Below are positions 11,026 through 22,214 of a DNA stretch of 64,000 nucleotides, piece after piece. The translations under genes were made by a program, and so were the position numbers. Position 1 is the stretch's first letter. Each line of letters begins with the position of its first letter. This DNA comes from Forficula auricularia (Eukaryota; Arthropoda; Insecta; Dermaptera; Forficulidae), in the NCBI GenBank assembly GCA_024734495.1, contig JALMQS010000681.1, forward strand, positions 9,870,466 through 9,934,465. Reading direction: 5' to 3'. Under the pieces are notes generated by a model. It did not search any database and was not told where the DNA came from. It saw only the letters and a list, made by a program, of their open reading frames with translations.

Positions 11026-13630
11026 TTTTATATTTAAATGTAAATAGAAAATAAATTGTTGAGGAAAGTAATAATTCTATAGAAAAATTGAAGAAACAAA
11101 TATTTAAGGTGATTAAAAATCAGTATTCTCTATTTAAAAATTACTCTAAATCAGAGAAGTCCTATAGGGTCCTCGTCGGCAAATAGGGGCCCAAACAAAA
11201 TTTTTAGGAACATAGACCTTTTAATAAAATTGTAAATTTGGTTTTTAGTAGTTAAGTTTATAAAAACGTTGTGATTCGTTGCAATAAAGCAATACAGTGA
11301 TTAGTCAGAAATTAAATCTCTTCGATTAAACGTTTGCAAATTAAAAATAAAATAAATTTCTCATGATAAATTTATTTGTCCTTCACACTAAATGTGATGT
11401 GTGTGTGTGTTATTTATTTTCTGAAATAGTATGTCAATGCCTTGGAAACATGAAAATATGGGATGCGATAAGTTGCAGCTGTTCACCAGTTGCACAGAAG
11501 AGGGGAAGAGGGAAAATCGATGTTCTTTTGTGATTAGGACAAAAAACGGGGGAGAAGTGTTCTAAAATGAAATGTGTTTCTAAACTATTTATTCATTCTA
11601 TTTATTTCATATTATTTAATCATTGAATTATCAAGTCGAATCTAGAATAAATAGTTGTGTAAATGTAGCATGTTTCACTTATCCACAGGTTTTCAAATAA
11701 AATGTATATTTTAGTTTTAAAAATTTTACATAATCTATATGTATATATAAAATTAAGGTTTTGACTGTACATTGGTTTAAATCATGCCAAATTTTGGTTG
11801 CACGCGTTTCAAGCAAAGTTATGAACGAAAACACCCTCAACAAAGTTCCTGTTTGCGTGGTTTCCGCGAAAAGTTGCTCACGATTCACGTGAAAACTGCT
11901 GAAGGGATTATTATTATTGTGAGGGTGGGGTTCGGGGGCCTTAGTCCCCTGGCTAGGAAGAGAGCCGCCGAAGGCGGGTCTTGCACCTAGTTATTATATA
12001 TAATTATTAGTGATGTGCTTTGGCTACCACATGCCTCTTATTAAATACATCCTGTTCGAAAATAAGAGTCCTATTTTAATTTAACAGTGTTATTAGAGAC
12101 TAAGGATCAATGTTAGGGGTTGAAGGACATTAAAAACAAAAAACATGTTTATCAAAGAAAACTTGATCGGTTTTTCCTATTTTCTACTCCCAATAAATAA
12201 AAACACGAAATTTTTAAAATGGGACTCTTATTTTTGGACAGAGGGAGTATTTGATAAATTAATGCAGAAAACCACGGTTTCCGAATTTATTTATTTAGCT
12301 CCGGACCTCCTTCAGAGACAGGACCCAGCGCTAGGCCCACTAGTCTAGTTAAATTAAAATTTTACTAAGCTAAATTCTGTGTAAGTGATGAAAATCGAAT
12401 TAAATTTTAATCCAATTTTAGAAATGTTCGAAATATTTATTTACAGTCGAAGTTTCTGATTCTTGGATTTTCAAATCGGACTTAGGATAGATTTTCTAAA
12501 TCATCATTTTATAATAATTTAAAATATTTTGCTAGGTAGAAATTTATTTTATTTAGGATAAAGAAGATCTAGTAATGTTAATAAATTTTGGTGTGGATTT
12601 TGATATTGTTACTTGTATGGTAAGTAATTAGGTTCTATGAAAATCTATATATAAAATGATTAGTTAATAGTATCATTTTTACAAGTACAGAACGACATGA
12701 GTTTTAATTCAAACATTATTATCGATTCGACCTTATGTATATATTAATTTGAGGCGCCACGAAGACGAGTGGTCGATTTCCAAATGCGCTTTGCACAAAT
12801 GAATCACGCTCGAAGTAAGTATTTTTATTGCTAGCATTGAATCAAAAAGTGCCTCACTAGGCTGATTTTGAATAGCATCCAAACTGTTTGGTTTCATTAC
12901 ACCCCATGCAACTTTTTCCAAAAGGACCATGACGAGCTTAGCCATGAGATAAAGTGACTAATGATAATCTCTTATATAAATACCCAGGCGTCTAAATCTA
13001 GAGATTTATTCTTAAAATAGACTTTCAAAGACTAGATTCGGCTTATCTCCATTTTTTCCTAAGATAGATAAAAAATTTAAACTTTTACATATGTAGATAG
13101 TACTAATGAACAACAAAAATAGACGTATGAGGTATTTTTCTTTCGCTCCAACAATTTTTATTTAGTTGTGTTTCAATGGTTTTGACTAACTGTTTAAAAG
13201 TGACATCATATATTTAGGTTTACTTTTTTTTTTTTTTTTTTAATCCAGTTAAACATAAGACGGCATAAGATTTTTTTAATGTTCATTCGCTCATTAGTTC
13301 TTCTATTTAATCTGGCATCCAAATATGTTTGGATCTCATTTATTCTCGCTACATTTATTTACTTAATAACGGTTTAAAAGAAAATTTTAGTCATATTTTT
13401 TAGACAAATTTTTTGAAACCCCTATAATAATTATAAATTTATACTTTTCTAAATTATATTGAAATCAATTAAGTATTTAAACATTCTTCTCTTTAAAAAT
13501 TATGAAAATTAAAAAAAAACTATTGAATTTCCCTAGAAAATTATATTGCCGAGGAATCAAGAGTCTATTTTAGAAAATAAAATAAAAACTATTGATTTTT
13601 TCGATCTTAAACTGAGATGTTTTAGATAAT
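11026..13630. other. Mostly featureless; one dispersed GC-rich repeat
   Basis: At about 11738-11990 the string TATATAAAATTAAGGTTTTG, followed by a GC-rich tail, matches repeats at 16.5 and 16.6 kb. A minus-strand ORF of 70 codons at 12733-12945 is less AT-rich than its surroundings, but I do not recognise it. No other gene is seen. Confidence 0.35.
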
Positions 13631-13631
13631 T

Positions 13632-13763
13632 TTGCAATATGTCAGAAGGGTTGTGACCTCTCAGAAATTCTACTCAAGTGTCAAAAAGTTAATTGGGTGA
13701 TTGGGTAACTAAATCGTGCTTGGGTTCGATTCCCGAGAGAACTTCCCTTCTGACATGCAATAA
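13632..13763. repeat. Short inverted-repeat element with a tRNA-like B box
   Basis: The ends TTGCAATATGTCAGAAGGG and, inverted, CCCTTCTGACATGCAAT enclose a string with a good pol III B box, GGGTTCGATTCCC. It could be a decayed SINE or a MITE. No TSD is evident. Confidence 0.4.
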
Positions 13764-13769
13764 AATTAT

Positions 13770-15136
13770 ATTAAGTTGGCAATTAATGTCCTGTCGGGTG
13801 CTCAATTAATTTATCCTTTTCAAAAAATAATAAAATAATTTTCTAAATGTAGAATTAACACAAGAAATTATTGATTACATTATTTAACTTTCGCGGTTCA
13901 AATTGCTTTAATCTCTTTGATTTTTTTCTTTTTTAAATTCATTTTTTTTTCTAAATTTCGGGAGTATTTGAATCTTAAAACATTCCTACGGTTATTTAAT
14001 AATAAAAATAAATTAAATAACTTTTAATTAAAAAAAATCAAGATAAAAAATAGTTTATCATTATTATTAAAAGATTTCTTTCGTGATTAATTTCTCTATT
14101 ATCTCTTCCTTTGACCTTCGATATATACCTAATTCTTATCGATATTTTTTAATTTGATAATAAATATACATATCGTTGGCTTTCTACCTATTTATATATA
14201 ATGGTGTATTCGAATCAATGCACTCGCACTCGGGCGTACCCGAATGCGTAAGTGGAATACCCTATGACCCTATGAGATATATTTGTTTTTGCGTTCTGTA
14301 TTATAAAAGAAACTATTTAATATAAACTTACCTTATCATTTACCTGGAATGGAAATGAGGTTCGATAGTTGAGGTGATATTATCATTGGGGAAATTCTTA
14401 CTTATGGTTTTGAAGAAAATCGTGTCACGAAAAATATTTAAATTTTAAGAATTGACCATCACGTTTTCGAGATATAAAATTATTAATTTGGGTATATTAA
14501 TACAAGGCTTTATGAGTGGCAGTTTTTTGACTCTTCAAATAGTAATATATTTTTTAATATTAATTATTGGAGAATGTTATTAAAGTTTCCATAATAACCC
14601 TGTGTTAATTTACTCAAATTGAAAATATAGTATGTATCTTGAGAACAGTAGTCAATGTTTTTTAATTTAAATAAATTTTTGATGACTTGATTAACTTTCT
14701 TAAATATTTTTTTTGAAAGTCAAAGTAACAATTTCTACCATGATCGTATTACCTTAAATATTTTTTAATAAGGAAGCAGGAAGATGCAGTACCTATAAAT
14801 CTTGCACCCTAGAAGAAAAGAGGGAAATCAATGAAGTTTAGGATTATTCAAGGAATAGTTTGGAGTCCAAGATATTTGTGGGGAAGGGTTTGGGATGATT
14901 AAATAATATGATTTCCATGGGTTGTTTAAAGTTTGTAAATCGCGCATTACACGTAATTTAGAGGGCTTTTTGAAATTTTCTTATTAAAACAAATGCAACA
15001 TATATGTAGTATACTACCTACAAATGAGAAAATTTGTTACAATGAGTAATGAAAAAAATAAAATAAAACATTAAAAAATTATTAATAAAATAATTATATA
15101 AGTTTTTTATATATTGTAAATTTTATTTATGAATAA
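13770..15136. other. No recognisable gene
   Basis: AT-rich sequence without coding or repeat signals that I can name. Confidence 0.3.
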
Positions 15137-16069
15137 TCGTTCTCCACAAACTCTGGTGTTCCCCAAGGCTCCGTAATCTCCTCCACACTCTTCCTAATTT
15201 ATATAAATGACCTTTTCGATCAAACGGCAAACCCCACTCATTGTTACGCCGACGATAGCACTCTACACGGCAAACCCTCACTCCCGAATAATCGAATCAA
15301 TGTTACCTCCTCAATTACTCTCGACCTAGACAAACTGAATAAATGGGGCTCACAAAATTTAGTTAACTTCAATTCAAACAAGACTCAATGTTGTCTAATT
15401 TCTAGGCGCGAAAATAAAGATTTCCCTGATATTCACTTCGATTCGAATACCCTAAAAATGTGTGACAGCCTATCCATGTTGGGCGTCTCTGTCGCATCTG
15501 ACCTGTCTTGGAATGAACACATCTCCTCTGTGGCGAAATCTGCAGCAAGGAAGATTGGCTTCTTATTCAGGTCCAAGCGATTTTACAAACCCCCACAACT
15601 TCTCACCATCTACAAGGCCCAAATCCGCCCCTGTCTCGAATACGGCTCTCATCTATGGAGAGGAGCCTCTAAATATTCTCTTGCTACCCTGGATGAAATT
15701 CAGAAACGAGCCGTCAGGCTAATTGACGATTCTACCCTCACCGACTCCCTCGACTCGCTGGCTCATCGAAGAGATGTCTCTGCCCTTTCCCTTTTCTATA
15801 GATACTATCACGGCAGGTGCTCCGATGAGATAAAATCAATAATTCCCCCCAAAGCATGCTTTGCACGTAGCACGCGTTTTGCCGACTCCCAACACTCTTT
15901 CGCGGTCAAATTAGAAAAGTGCCGGACCACTTCATTCGCGAATACATATATCCCCATGACTTCAAGGAACTGGAACTCTCTTCCAGCCTCTATCTTTCCC
16001 AGCACCTATAATCTTCAAACCTTCAAAACTGGAGTGCATAGACACCTACGTCTACACCCTCTCACTTAA
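15137..16069 (+). pseudogene. LINE ORF2 C-terminal half (reverse transcriptase end)
   Basis: This is an open frame of 310 codons with no start of its own, because the element is truncated. The first residues carry the RT motif [20 protein letters not shown], then the catalytic box [10 protein letters not shown] about 30 residues later. They are followed by the thumb and the conserved C-terminal domain with [16 protein letters not shown], the IQKRA motif and SLAHRRDVSALSLFYRYYHG. The N-terminal endonuclease and the first RT blocks are missing. The frame is intact over this length, so the insertion may be fairly young. Any ATG within it (for example 15458) is not a real start. The protein closely resembles the minus-strand LINE in ING intron 1. 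Confidence 0.85.
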
Positions 16070-16187
16070 TCAACTTTCTCTTCTCTTCGGTAATGCAAGG
16101 GTCTTTCGAGATCCATAGGGGCTGCATCTTTACTGGTGCACCCCTTCTTGCATTCGATTGCATTAAAAAAAAAAAAAAAAAAAAAAA
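15137..16187 (+). mobile_element. Jockey/CR1-like LINE, 5'-truncated, poly-A tail
   Basis: The element starts inside the reverse transcriptase domain and ends with a 3' UTR and 23 A residues (16165-16187). The 3' UTR ends in a hairpin-like TGGTGCACCCC segment related to the UTR of the 24.4-kb copy. Truncation at the 5' side is typical of target-primed reverse transcription. No clear target duplication was found. Confidence 0.85.
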
Positions 16188-16391
16188 TATTTTTTTAAAA
16201 AACTATCTTAAAATGTTTATTTGAAATCCAAACTTTTCGTGAGAATTTCTTCCTTTATGAATGAAATTTTAAGAAATTTGAAAAAATAGTTGTCTTAAAA
16301 AAGGAAATAAAGCAACTATAAACAAATAAATGTTTTGAAAAATAGAATATGATATAAATTGTCTTAGAAATGAAATTACCTTGAATAAAAA

Positions 16392-16735
16392 ATATATCCT
16401 ATACTACTAAAGCGAATTTGTGCCTGCCTCTGTATGTATGTATGTACCTATGTCGGTCCCCCAACAAAAACAGTCGTCATGGTTACCAATTTAAATGAAA
16501 TTATCTATATATATATAAAATTAAGGTTTTGTCTGTACATTGGGGTGGTGGTGTGGGTGGCTTTCGGGGGGGGGGGGGGGGTCAGGGGTCGTCATGGTTA
16601 CTAATTCAAATGAAACCTATATATATAAAATTGAGGTTTTGTCTGTACATTGGGGTGGTGGGGTGGGTGGGGGTGCTGAGTGGGCTTCGGGGTGGGGGTC
16701 CAGGGTGGAAGCCCCCTGGCTAGCAAGGACCCGCC
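16392..16735. repeat. Dispersed repeat with G-rich, GT-rich tandem segments
   Basis: A segment beginning CTATACTACTAAAGCGAA leads into two tandem copies of TATATAAAATTNAGGTTTTG-TCTGTACATTGGGGTGG followed by G-rich sequence (homopolymer G at about 16566-16581). The start recalls Helitron 5' ends, but no CTRR 3' end with hairpin was found. The glycine-rich ORFs here are translations of low-complexity DNA. Confidence 0.4.
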
Positions 16736-16874
16736 AAAGAAAATTCTTTGATAAATATTGGAAGAACAGTCCATATTTGACCTTTTGTTAATTGAATTTT
16801 TGTTGTTTTTCGATCATTTCAAAAAATAATATTTTTTTATAAATTTCTAAAAAAAAAATCTGAAATTTGGGATT

Positions 16875-16990
16875 AGAAAAGTCAAAATTGTGTTCCAGGT
16901 TAGTTGAATGGATAGCTAGTATGATACATTCGTTTGTACCACATGCTAGCGAGTCATTCAACTAATCTGGGACACAATTTTGACTTTTCT
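16875..16990. mobile_element. Hairpin MITE with about 35-bp inverted ends
   Basis: AGAAAAGTCAAAATTGTGTT and the following bases at the left are repeated inverted at the right end with few mismatches, leaving a spacer of about 45 bases. Non-coding, superfamily unknown. Confidence 0.6.
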
Positions 16991-17464
16991 AAAATTTTAG
17001 ATAAAGAATGAAGAGAAATGATCGAAATTTTAAACAAGAAAAGATCGGATATGGACCGATTTTCAAAAATATTTATCAAAATTTTTTCGTAAATATTTAT
17101 ATTTTTTTATTCAAGGTAATTTCATCTTCAGGACCTTTTGTAAATTTTCAAAATATTTATTTGTTTATAGTTGCTTTATTTTCCTTTCTTATAGCAACTT
17201 TTTTTTCACATTTATTCAAATTCAATTTATAAAGGGAGAAATTCTCCCAAAACGTTTGGATTTCAAATAAAAGTTTTAAGATTGTTTTTACAAAAGATTG
17301 TTTTTTATTTATATATAAAAGAAACAATAAAAAAATTTCAGTAAATTTTATAAGGAAATTGAAAGTAATGGAAGGCAGCCCAGGGGTAGTGTGGAAAGAA
17401 AAAATTAACATATATCCAAATAAGGTGTAATTTATTGGATTCCTTCCTCATTTTCTTTCAAACC

Positions 17465-17497
17465 GACGTTTCGGAGGATTCTTACCTCCTTCTTCAG
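17465..17497 (-). ncRNA. Hammerhead ribozyme core, family B copy 1, minus arm
   Basis: Minus strand: CTGAAGA, stem II AGGAGG/CCTCC with loop TAAGAAT, GAAAC then GTC. Core positions are intact. Stem III is the self-complementary ACGT with no loop, the arrangement that requires a dimer. Confidence 0.7.
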
Positions 17498-17696
17498 GGT
17501 TTCAAGGAGTCAATGAAGGAAACAAATAAAATGCTTCCTTCCTCTCTCCACAGCAGTGTTTAAAATGATTTTCTTCCTTAGCAGAAGCATAAAAAAAATT
17601 CTATGCTTCTGCTAAGGAAGAAAAAAAGTTTTAAACACTGCTGTGGAGAGAGGAAGGAAGCATTTTATTTGTTTCCTTCATTGATCCCTTGAAACC

Positions 17697-17729
17697 CTGA
17701 AGAAGGAGGGAAGAATCCTCCGAAACGTC
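17697..17729 (+). ncRNA. Hammerhead ribozyme core, family B copy 1, plus arm
   Basis: CTGAAGA, stem II AGGAGG/CCTCC with loop GAAGAAT, GAAAC and GTC. All core positions are present. It is the mirror partner of 17465-17497. Confidence 0.7.
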
Positions 17730-17873
17730 GGTTTGAAAGGAAAGGAGGAAGGAATCCAATAAATTACACCTTATTTGGATCTGTGTTAATTTTTCATTCC
17801 TCACTACCCCTGGGCTGCCTTCCATTACTTTCAATTAAAAGTTCTACCAGTCCGTCTCTCTCCAGAGAAAATT

Positions 17874-18857
17874 TCGTTTATTAGGAAAATTTTTTTGAAT
17901 ATTTTCGAACCAACTTTTTTGTCTTGATAATCTGTTTATGTTTTAGTCATTTATTTCCGTCCCCTAAATGTTGATAGTGGGGTAGTACGAAGGGGAAATT
18001 CCCTTTCCTGTTTTCATCTATATGTATATGTCACTAGGATGATTCATCCGACCAATAGCCAAAGTCCAACTACTGTAGATAATATTGATTTTTTTTTCTA
18101 TTATTTTCTTCGCTTCTTTATTTTACCTATTCTGATCGAAGAACAAAAATGCAGACAAATAAATAATCAAACAAAAATAATAGATAAATAATAAATGAAT
18201 AAACGAGTGATGATAATAATAAATAAATAAATAAAAAATAAATAGTAATAAAAATATTAACAAAGACAAAATTAATTAATATTTAATTTTATTATCGTCT
18301 AATATGTGTCTATGAGCCATGGGGTGTTATAATTAAATATGAAGCAAGGGAAAAGGTGATTCGACAGCTAAATTGAAAATTGTTCGCCATCTGACGGCTT
18401 CAATGTAGCATTGGCCTCTTTTGGCGCGGATCAGCAGCCGAATGGGTTAAGAAGAAAAAAAAGAAAACCAGTAATAACTGGAAAACTATCAGTTATCCGA
18501 CAGTAAGGTATAGGACAAGAGAAAATGCGTTGGATGGTCCGGGTTAATCACCTAAGGCGTAGGATTTTACCGTTCGCACTTTTAACCTAATACCATTGCA
18601 GAAGAAATAAATTAAATAATTAATTAAGCATCGTGTTATAAACAAAAGACAACACAATTCTAAAACAATGTGTAGAAAATCTATTTAGTACTTTATCTAT
18701 TAAAGTATGAATGAAAATATGAATAAAAAAGTTCTCAAAATATAAAGAAATAATATATATATACAAATATATAGCCATAAAAAATTAATTAATTGTTATA
18801 TTTAGTGATTTCATAAAAATAATTGATTATCCTTTAGATGTTGATAAAAAGACTTAC
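17874..18857. other. AT-rich DNA downstream of the JPT-like exon; no second exon found
   Basis: This would be intron 1 of the minus-strand JPT-like gene. It includes (AATA)-rich simple sequence at about 18180-18250 and a GC-richer patch at about 18385-18600 without a clear ORF. I searched for the expected next exon (a VLRPPGG motif) and did not find it. Confidence 0.4.
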
Positions 18858-18913
18858 CGACTGGAATTTTTGGTCGCATTATCCAGGCCAATGTTGAAGT
18901 TAGTAGAAGTCAT
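18858..18913 (-). CDS. Jupiter/JPT (HN1)-like protein, first coding exon (partial gene)
   Basis: On the minus strand an ATG at 18913 opens MTSTNFNIGLDNATKNSS plus two bases of an Arg codon. It ends at a strong splice donor, CG|GTAAGT. The end NSSR is where Jupiter/HN1 proteins continue with VLRPPGGG, and the exon is the length expected for their first coding exon. These are small, disordered proteins that bind microtubules; JPT2 also binds NAADP. Behind the ATG lies GC-richer DNA with a CCAAT-type motif. The remaining exons must lie at lower coordinates, inside or beyond the window, and I could not locate them. Identification rests on 19 residues plus gene structure, so it is only moderately secure. 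Confidence 0.55.
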
Positions 18914-19110
18914 CTTTTTGAAGTTTTTGAAGTAAGCAAAAACTAGAAAATTCGTGTGAGTTAAGTAAAACTCACAAAATTATATCGGACACAATGTGCT
19001 CTGAAGTCTAATCAAAAAAATTCAACCAGCAGATGCTAGAAGGGAGGAGCCGAATGGGCGCGTTGTGATTGGTTCAACAGGTCGCTAGTACAGAACCCAA
19101 GTCAAATCAA
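18914..19110 (-). promoter_or_regulatory. Likely 5' UTR and promoter of the JPT-like gene
   Basis: This stretch is richer in G+C than its surroundings. On the minus strand it contains GAACCAATCACAACGCGCCC (CCAAT-type box next to a GC-rich string) about 150 bases before the ATG. No TATA box is obvious. Promoter function is inferred from position and composition. Confidence 0.4.
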
Positions 19111-19582
19111 TCTTTTTCACACGAAAACCTTATAATATCAAATTAATATAAGTATATTCTAACTTTAAAATAAAATAAATTATAACTGAATATTATATTT
19201 CAAAATCTCAGCGATTTATTATATAAAATATTTGAAAAGTTTGATTTGACATAAGTGCTTAATTTAGAGCATTATCTAAGCACAGCCCTGCCTCAGTCAA
19301 TCCGCGTTGACGCGAGATTCAAACTAAAAATTAAGTCAATATTAATATTATTATTATATAATAATAATAAAAATAATTGTACTATTACTTCATTTTTAAT
19401 AGTATAGTTTTGGTCGAAAATATCTCTTCCAAAATAACAATATCGGCCGTTTTCATGGGTATGCGCAATTAAAAAGAGATTTTTTTTAATTATTATATTA
19501 AAAAAATACTATTATCAAGAAAAATATTTTTATATAATTTCCCATTTAAATTTTCCTTAACTCCATTTCGTACAGGGCCCCG

Positions 19583-19742
19583 CGAGGGCTGAACCGAGAT
19601 TGGAATTAGGTGCACACCGTCTTTGGAATTATTTGGAATTACTTTGGAATTTATTAGATAATCTATTGTCATCTATTGTCTTCTACTTGGAAATGAAAGT
19701 AGAAGCAGGTGTACACGATTTTAGGTCGCGGTTCACCTCTCG
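19583..19742. mobile_element. hAT-like MITE, family G, copy 2
   Basis: Starts CGAGGGCTGAACCG and ends GGTTCACCTCTCG. It is flanked by GGGCCCCG (19575-19582) and GGGCTCCG (19743-19750), a target duplication with one mismatch. The body is the family G sequence in the opposite orientation to copy 1. Confidence 0.8.
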
Positions 19743-19754
19743 GGGCTCCGCAAA

Positions 19755-20432
19755 GAGTGGCGTACCTAGAACTAGTTGGGAGGAAATAACGAATAGATTT
19801 CAGGAACCAAATTATTTAGGTAGAGCTGATCATAGAAAAAAGATTCGTAAGCCAAGATTCTTGAAAAATATCGGTTTACATTCATTTGTAGGATCTGGCA
19901 TTGATTTGTGGAACAGTCTGTCTGTTACTACTTGGGATTATAGTCCTCTGCCCCCTATGATTAAATCAATTATAAATTTTGTCAAGTCCTAATGTCCTAG
20001 AGTTGTGCAAAATTTGATTTAGTTCTCGCAAGCAGAGATTAGGTGAGGCAGAGAGAGGTCATACCATCCTTGTTAAGGTTTTGACCAGGTTTCCTTAACA
20101 ACTTATGGCAAATGCCGGGATGGCTAATGCGTCGCTTGCTCCTGGTATCGGGTTTTTGCGCGGAATTTTTAAATTACTTTTTGTCTTTTGATGGAAATAT
20201 ATGGTCATGTTATTTGTTAATGAGCATACATTTCTAATTTTTTTTTTTTTTTTTCTTTTCTTTTTTTTTTTTTTACTTGTTTATTATTTGTTAAATTGTT
20301 GTAATTAATTTGTATTGATGTTTATTAATGTATTGTTGTAGCTAGATTGTATTGATGTTTGGAGGACCTAGCCACCGAGGACTTGTGCCTCTAAGCAGGT
20401 CGAGAAATAAAGATTTATTTATTTATTTAAAA
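19755..20432 (+). mobile_element. CR1/L2-like LINE 3' end, 5'-truncated
   Basis: The coding end (to the stop at 19990-19992) reads SWEEITNRFQEPNYLGRADH and ends NSLSVTTWDYSPLPPMIKSI plus a few residues. It is followed by a 3' UTR ending CTAAGCAGGTCGAG-AATAAAGATTTATTTATTTA. The same 3' end terminates the larger LINE at 49291-52101. This copy keeps the pre-insertion CTCTAAGCAGG site that a MITE later entered in the other copy. Confidence 0.8.
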
Positions 20433-20493
20433 AAACTTTTGCCGCCCGGGGTGGTCTCCGATTTGCCGCCCATTCTAAGTCTAACAAATGATG

Positions 20494-20672
20494 TTTTTTT
20501 TGGCTTTTCGGCCTTTCTAGCCATAAATCAATTTACGATACTATTTATTATTTATTAATTTGTCTCTACTACCCCAGGGTCAGATTTTAGCCGGATGACT
20601 CGAGTCAGATTCGAACCCGAGTCCACTTGGTTAGCAAGCTGACACGCTACCACCTAGCCTAACCCGGCCTCC
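20494..20672 (-). mobile_element. tRNA-derived SINE, copy 2
   Basis: Minus-strand copy with B box GGGTTCGAATCTG, body and poly-T (poly-A) end as in the other copies. It lies 40 bases from the assembly gap. Confidence 0.75.
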
Positions 20673-20677
20673 ATGAT

Positions 20678-20708
<31 letters not shown>

Positions 20709-20714
20709 GGGTTT

Positions 20715-20814
20715 NNNNNNNNNNNNNNNNNNNNNNNNNNNNNNNNNNNNNNNNNNNNNNNNNNNNNNNNNNNNNNNNNNNNNNNNNNNNNNNNNNNNNN
20801 NNNNNNNNNNNNNN
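20715..20814. other. Assembly gap (100 N)
   Basis: Exactly 100 N flanked on both sides by long poly-T runs belonging to SINE tails. A round gap size means the true length is unknown. Confidence 0.99.
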
Positions 20815-20850
<36 letters not shown>

Positions 20851-21032
20851 GCTTTTCGGCCTTTCTAGCTATGAGCCCAATTACGATACTAGTTATATTT
20901 TTTTTTTTTTAATTTATCTCTACCCCCGGGGGTCAGATTTTAGCTGGATGCCTCGAGTCGGATTCGAACCCGGGTCCCCTGGTTAGCTCACTGTCACGCT
21001 ACCGCCTAGCCTATCTGACCCCCCATGATAGT
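20815..21032 (-). mobile_element. tRNA-derived SINE, copy 3
   Basis: Same orientation and family as copy 2, entered directly after the gap from its poly-A tail. Both copies share a flanking CCATGATAGTTTTT string, so one may be a duplicate created in assembly. Confidence 0.7.
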
Positions 21033-21078
21033 TTTTATTAATCAATAAACATAAATAAATCATTGTAATTGAGACAAA

Positions 21079-21242
21079 CTATAGGTGGGGAACTTTTTTA
21101 CCATTGGATACCATATTTAAATTATGCAGTAAAAAGGAGGCCACATAAGTTGATATACCTTTAAAAGCAAATTTTATAAAAATTCAAGATACTTTTTTAA
21201 AGGCCACAAGAAACTTACAGAGGCCGCAGGTTCCCCACCTAT
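21079..21242. mobile_element. hAT-like MITE with GAGACAAA target duplication
   Basis: Ends CTATAGGTGGGGAAC and, inverted, GTTCCCCACCTAT are flanked by GAGACAAA exactly (21071-21078 and 21243-21250). The interior carries GGCCACA and GAGGCCGC strings typical of hAT elements with ..AGGTGGGGAAC.. ends. Non-coding. Confidence 0.75.
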
Positions 21243-21724
21243 GAGACAAAACATACCTACCTAATTTACAAAAAAAATTATCATTAAATATTTTTTATTT
21301 TATATTTATAAATAAATAAGTAATTTCATTTCTTTTTGATAAACAAACAAATTGTACACACATGTGTATGTAAACATATTTATATATTTACTCTTCTAAT
21401 TTTCATAGTAGAAAAATCGTGCTCTTAAAATTTATATTATTTGCACAGGAATTATTTAACGGATTATAGTGTTTAATATGTTTCACTATAAACCAACACC
21501 GCTTTCCCTAAACTTTATTTATATTATTTGTAATTTCTTGTTCTATGGACAATATTGCATTTTTTATCAACTTCAATTTGAAGAAGCTCCTTTAGCAACT
21601 AGCGACACTATGATATCAATTGTTAAAAAAATTCTTAGCAAAATTACAATATTGGGTACAGAATTTTCGAATCTATACTGTTGAATAAATTTTAGTAGAT
21701 CAAGAGGACCTTCAATTATAGCCA

Positions 21725-21746
21725 AATACTGTATATACAGTATTTG
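21725..21746. repeat. 22-bp perfect palindrome
   Basis: AAATACTGTATATACAGTAT plus two T residues is a perfect palindrome. The preceding string (21470-21510, TTTCACTATAAACCAACACC) belongs to a repeat found elsewhere in the window. Confidence 0.5.
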
Positions 21747-22214
21747 TTATAACTAAATATAAAAAATCCCCCTACCAGAAAAATATGTACCGCTGCTGAC
21801 CACACCCACCGCCACTCCCCTAGGTACGCCACTGCCCGCAAAACATTGAAACTACCCTGGATTTGGGAGTGCGCAATAAAGCTCAAACTCCAAGCAAATA
21901 CACCCTATTTAATCACTTGTGTTTTAACAGTTCTAATTTGAATCTTCTAGTAAACTTTTTTATATTTAAATAAATATATAAATCGGACGTGGGGATTTAA
22001 AGAAGAGTTCTCATCGGAAAGAGTTAAGAGGAGAAGGGTGGTTGCGTCAAACTAGTCTTAGGACTGTATGCTCAATGATGATGAAATATAAAAAAATATT
22101 TAAATATAAATGCTAGGTGTGTGCTCGCCATCGATAAGTAACAAATATAATCTTTTGGAGAGAAAGTGTTGTTTATCGAACTTATTTGAAGATATACTTA
22201 TTAGGAGGCTCTGT

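Larger units (their letters stand above)
17356..17873. mobile_element. Penelope-type hammerhead palindrome, family B, copy 1
   Basis: Two arms of about 220 bp are inverted around a centre near 17595. Each arm carries GGAAGGCAGCCCAGGGGTAG, then a hammerhead core. The right side continues into AAAATTTCGTT, the end shared with copies at 40.3 and 53.2 kb. There are no ORFs of note. Inverted partial copies at one end are a known habit of Penelope-like insertions. Linkage to that class rests on the short-stem-III hammerheads. Confidence 0.7.

Noticed and set aside
12733..12945. 70-codon minus-strand ORF
   Set aside because: Better composition than its surroundings but no motif, homologue or neighbouring exon that I can recognise. 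Left as unassigned.
16392..16430. Helitron 5' end
   Set aside because: CTATACTACTAAAGCG is suggestive, but no CTRR end with a hairpin and no Rep/helicase coding was found.
16529..16791. Glycine/tryptophan-rich ORFs
   Set aside because: They translate G-rich tandem low-complexity DNA containing a homopolymeric G run.
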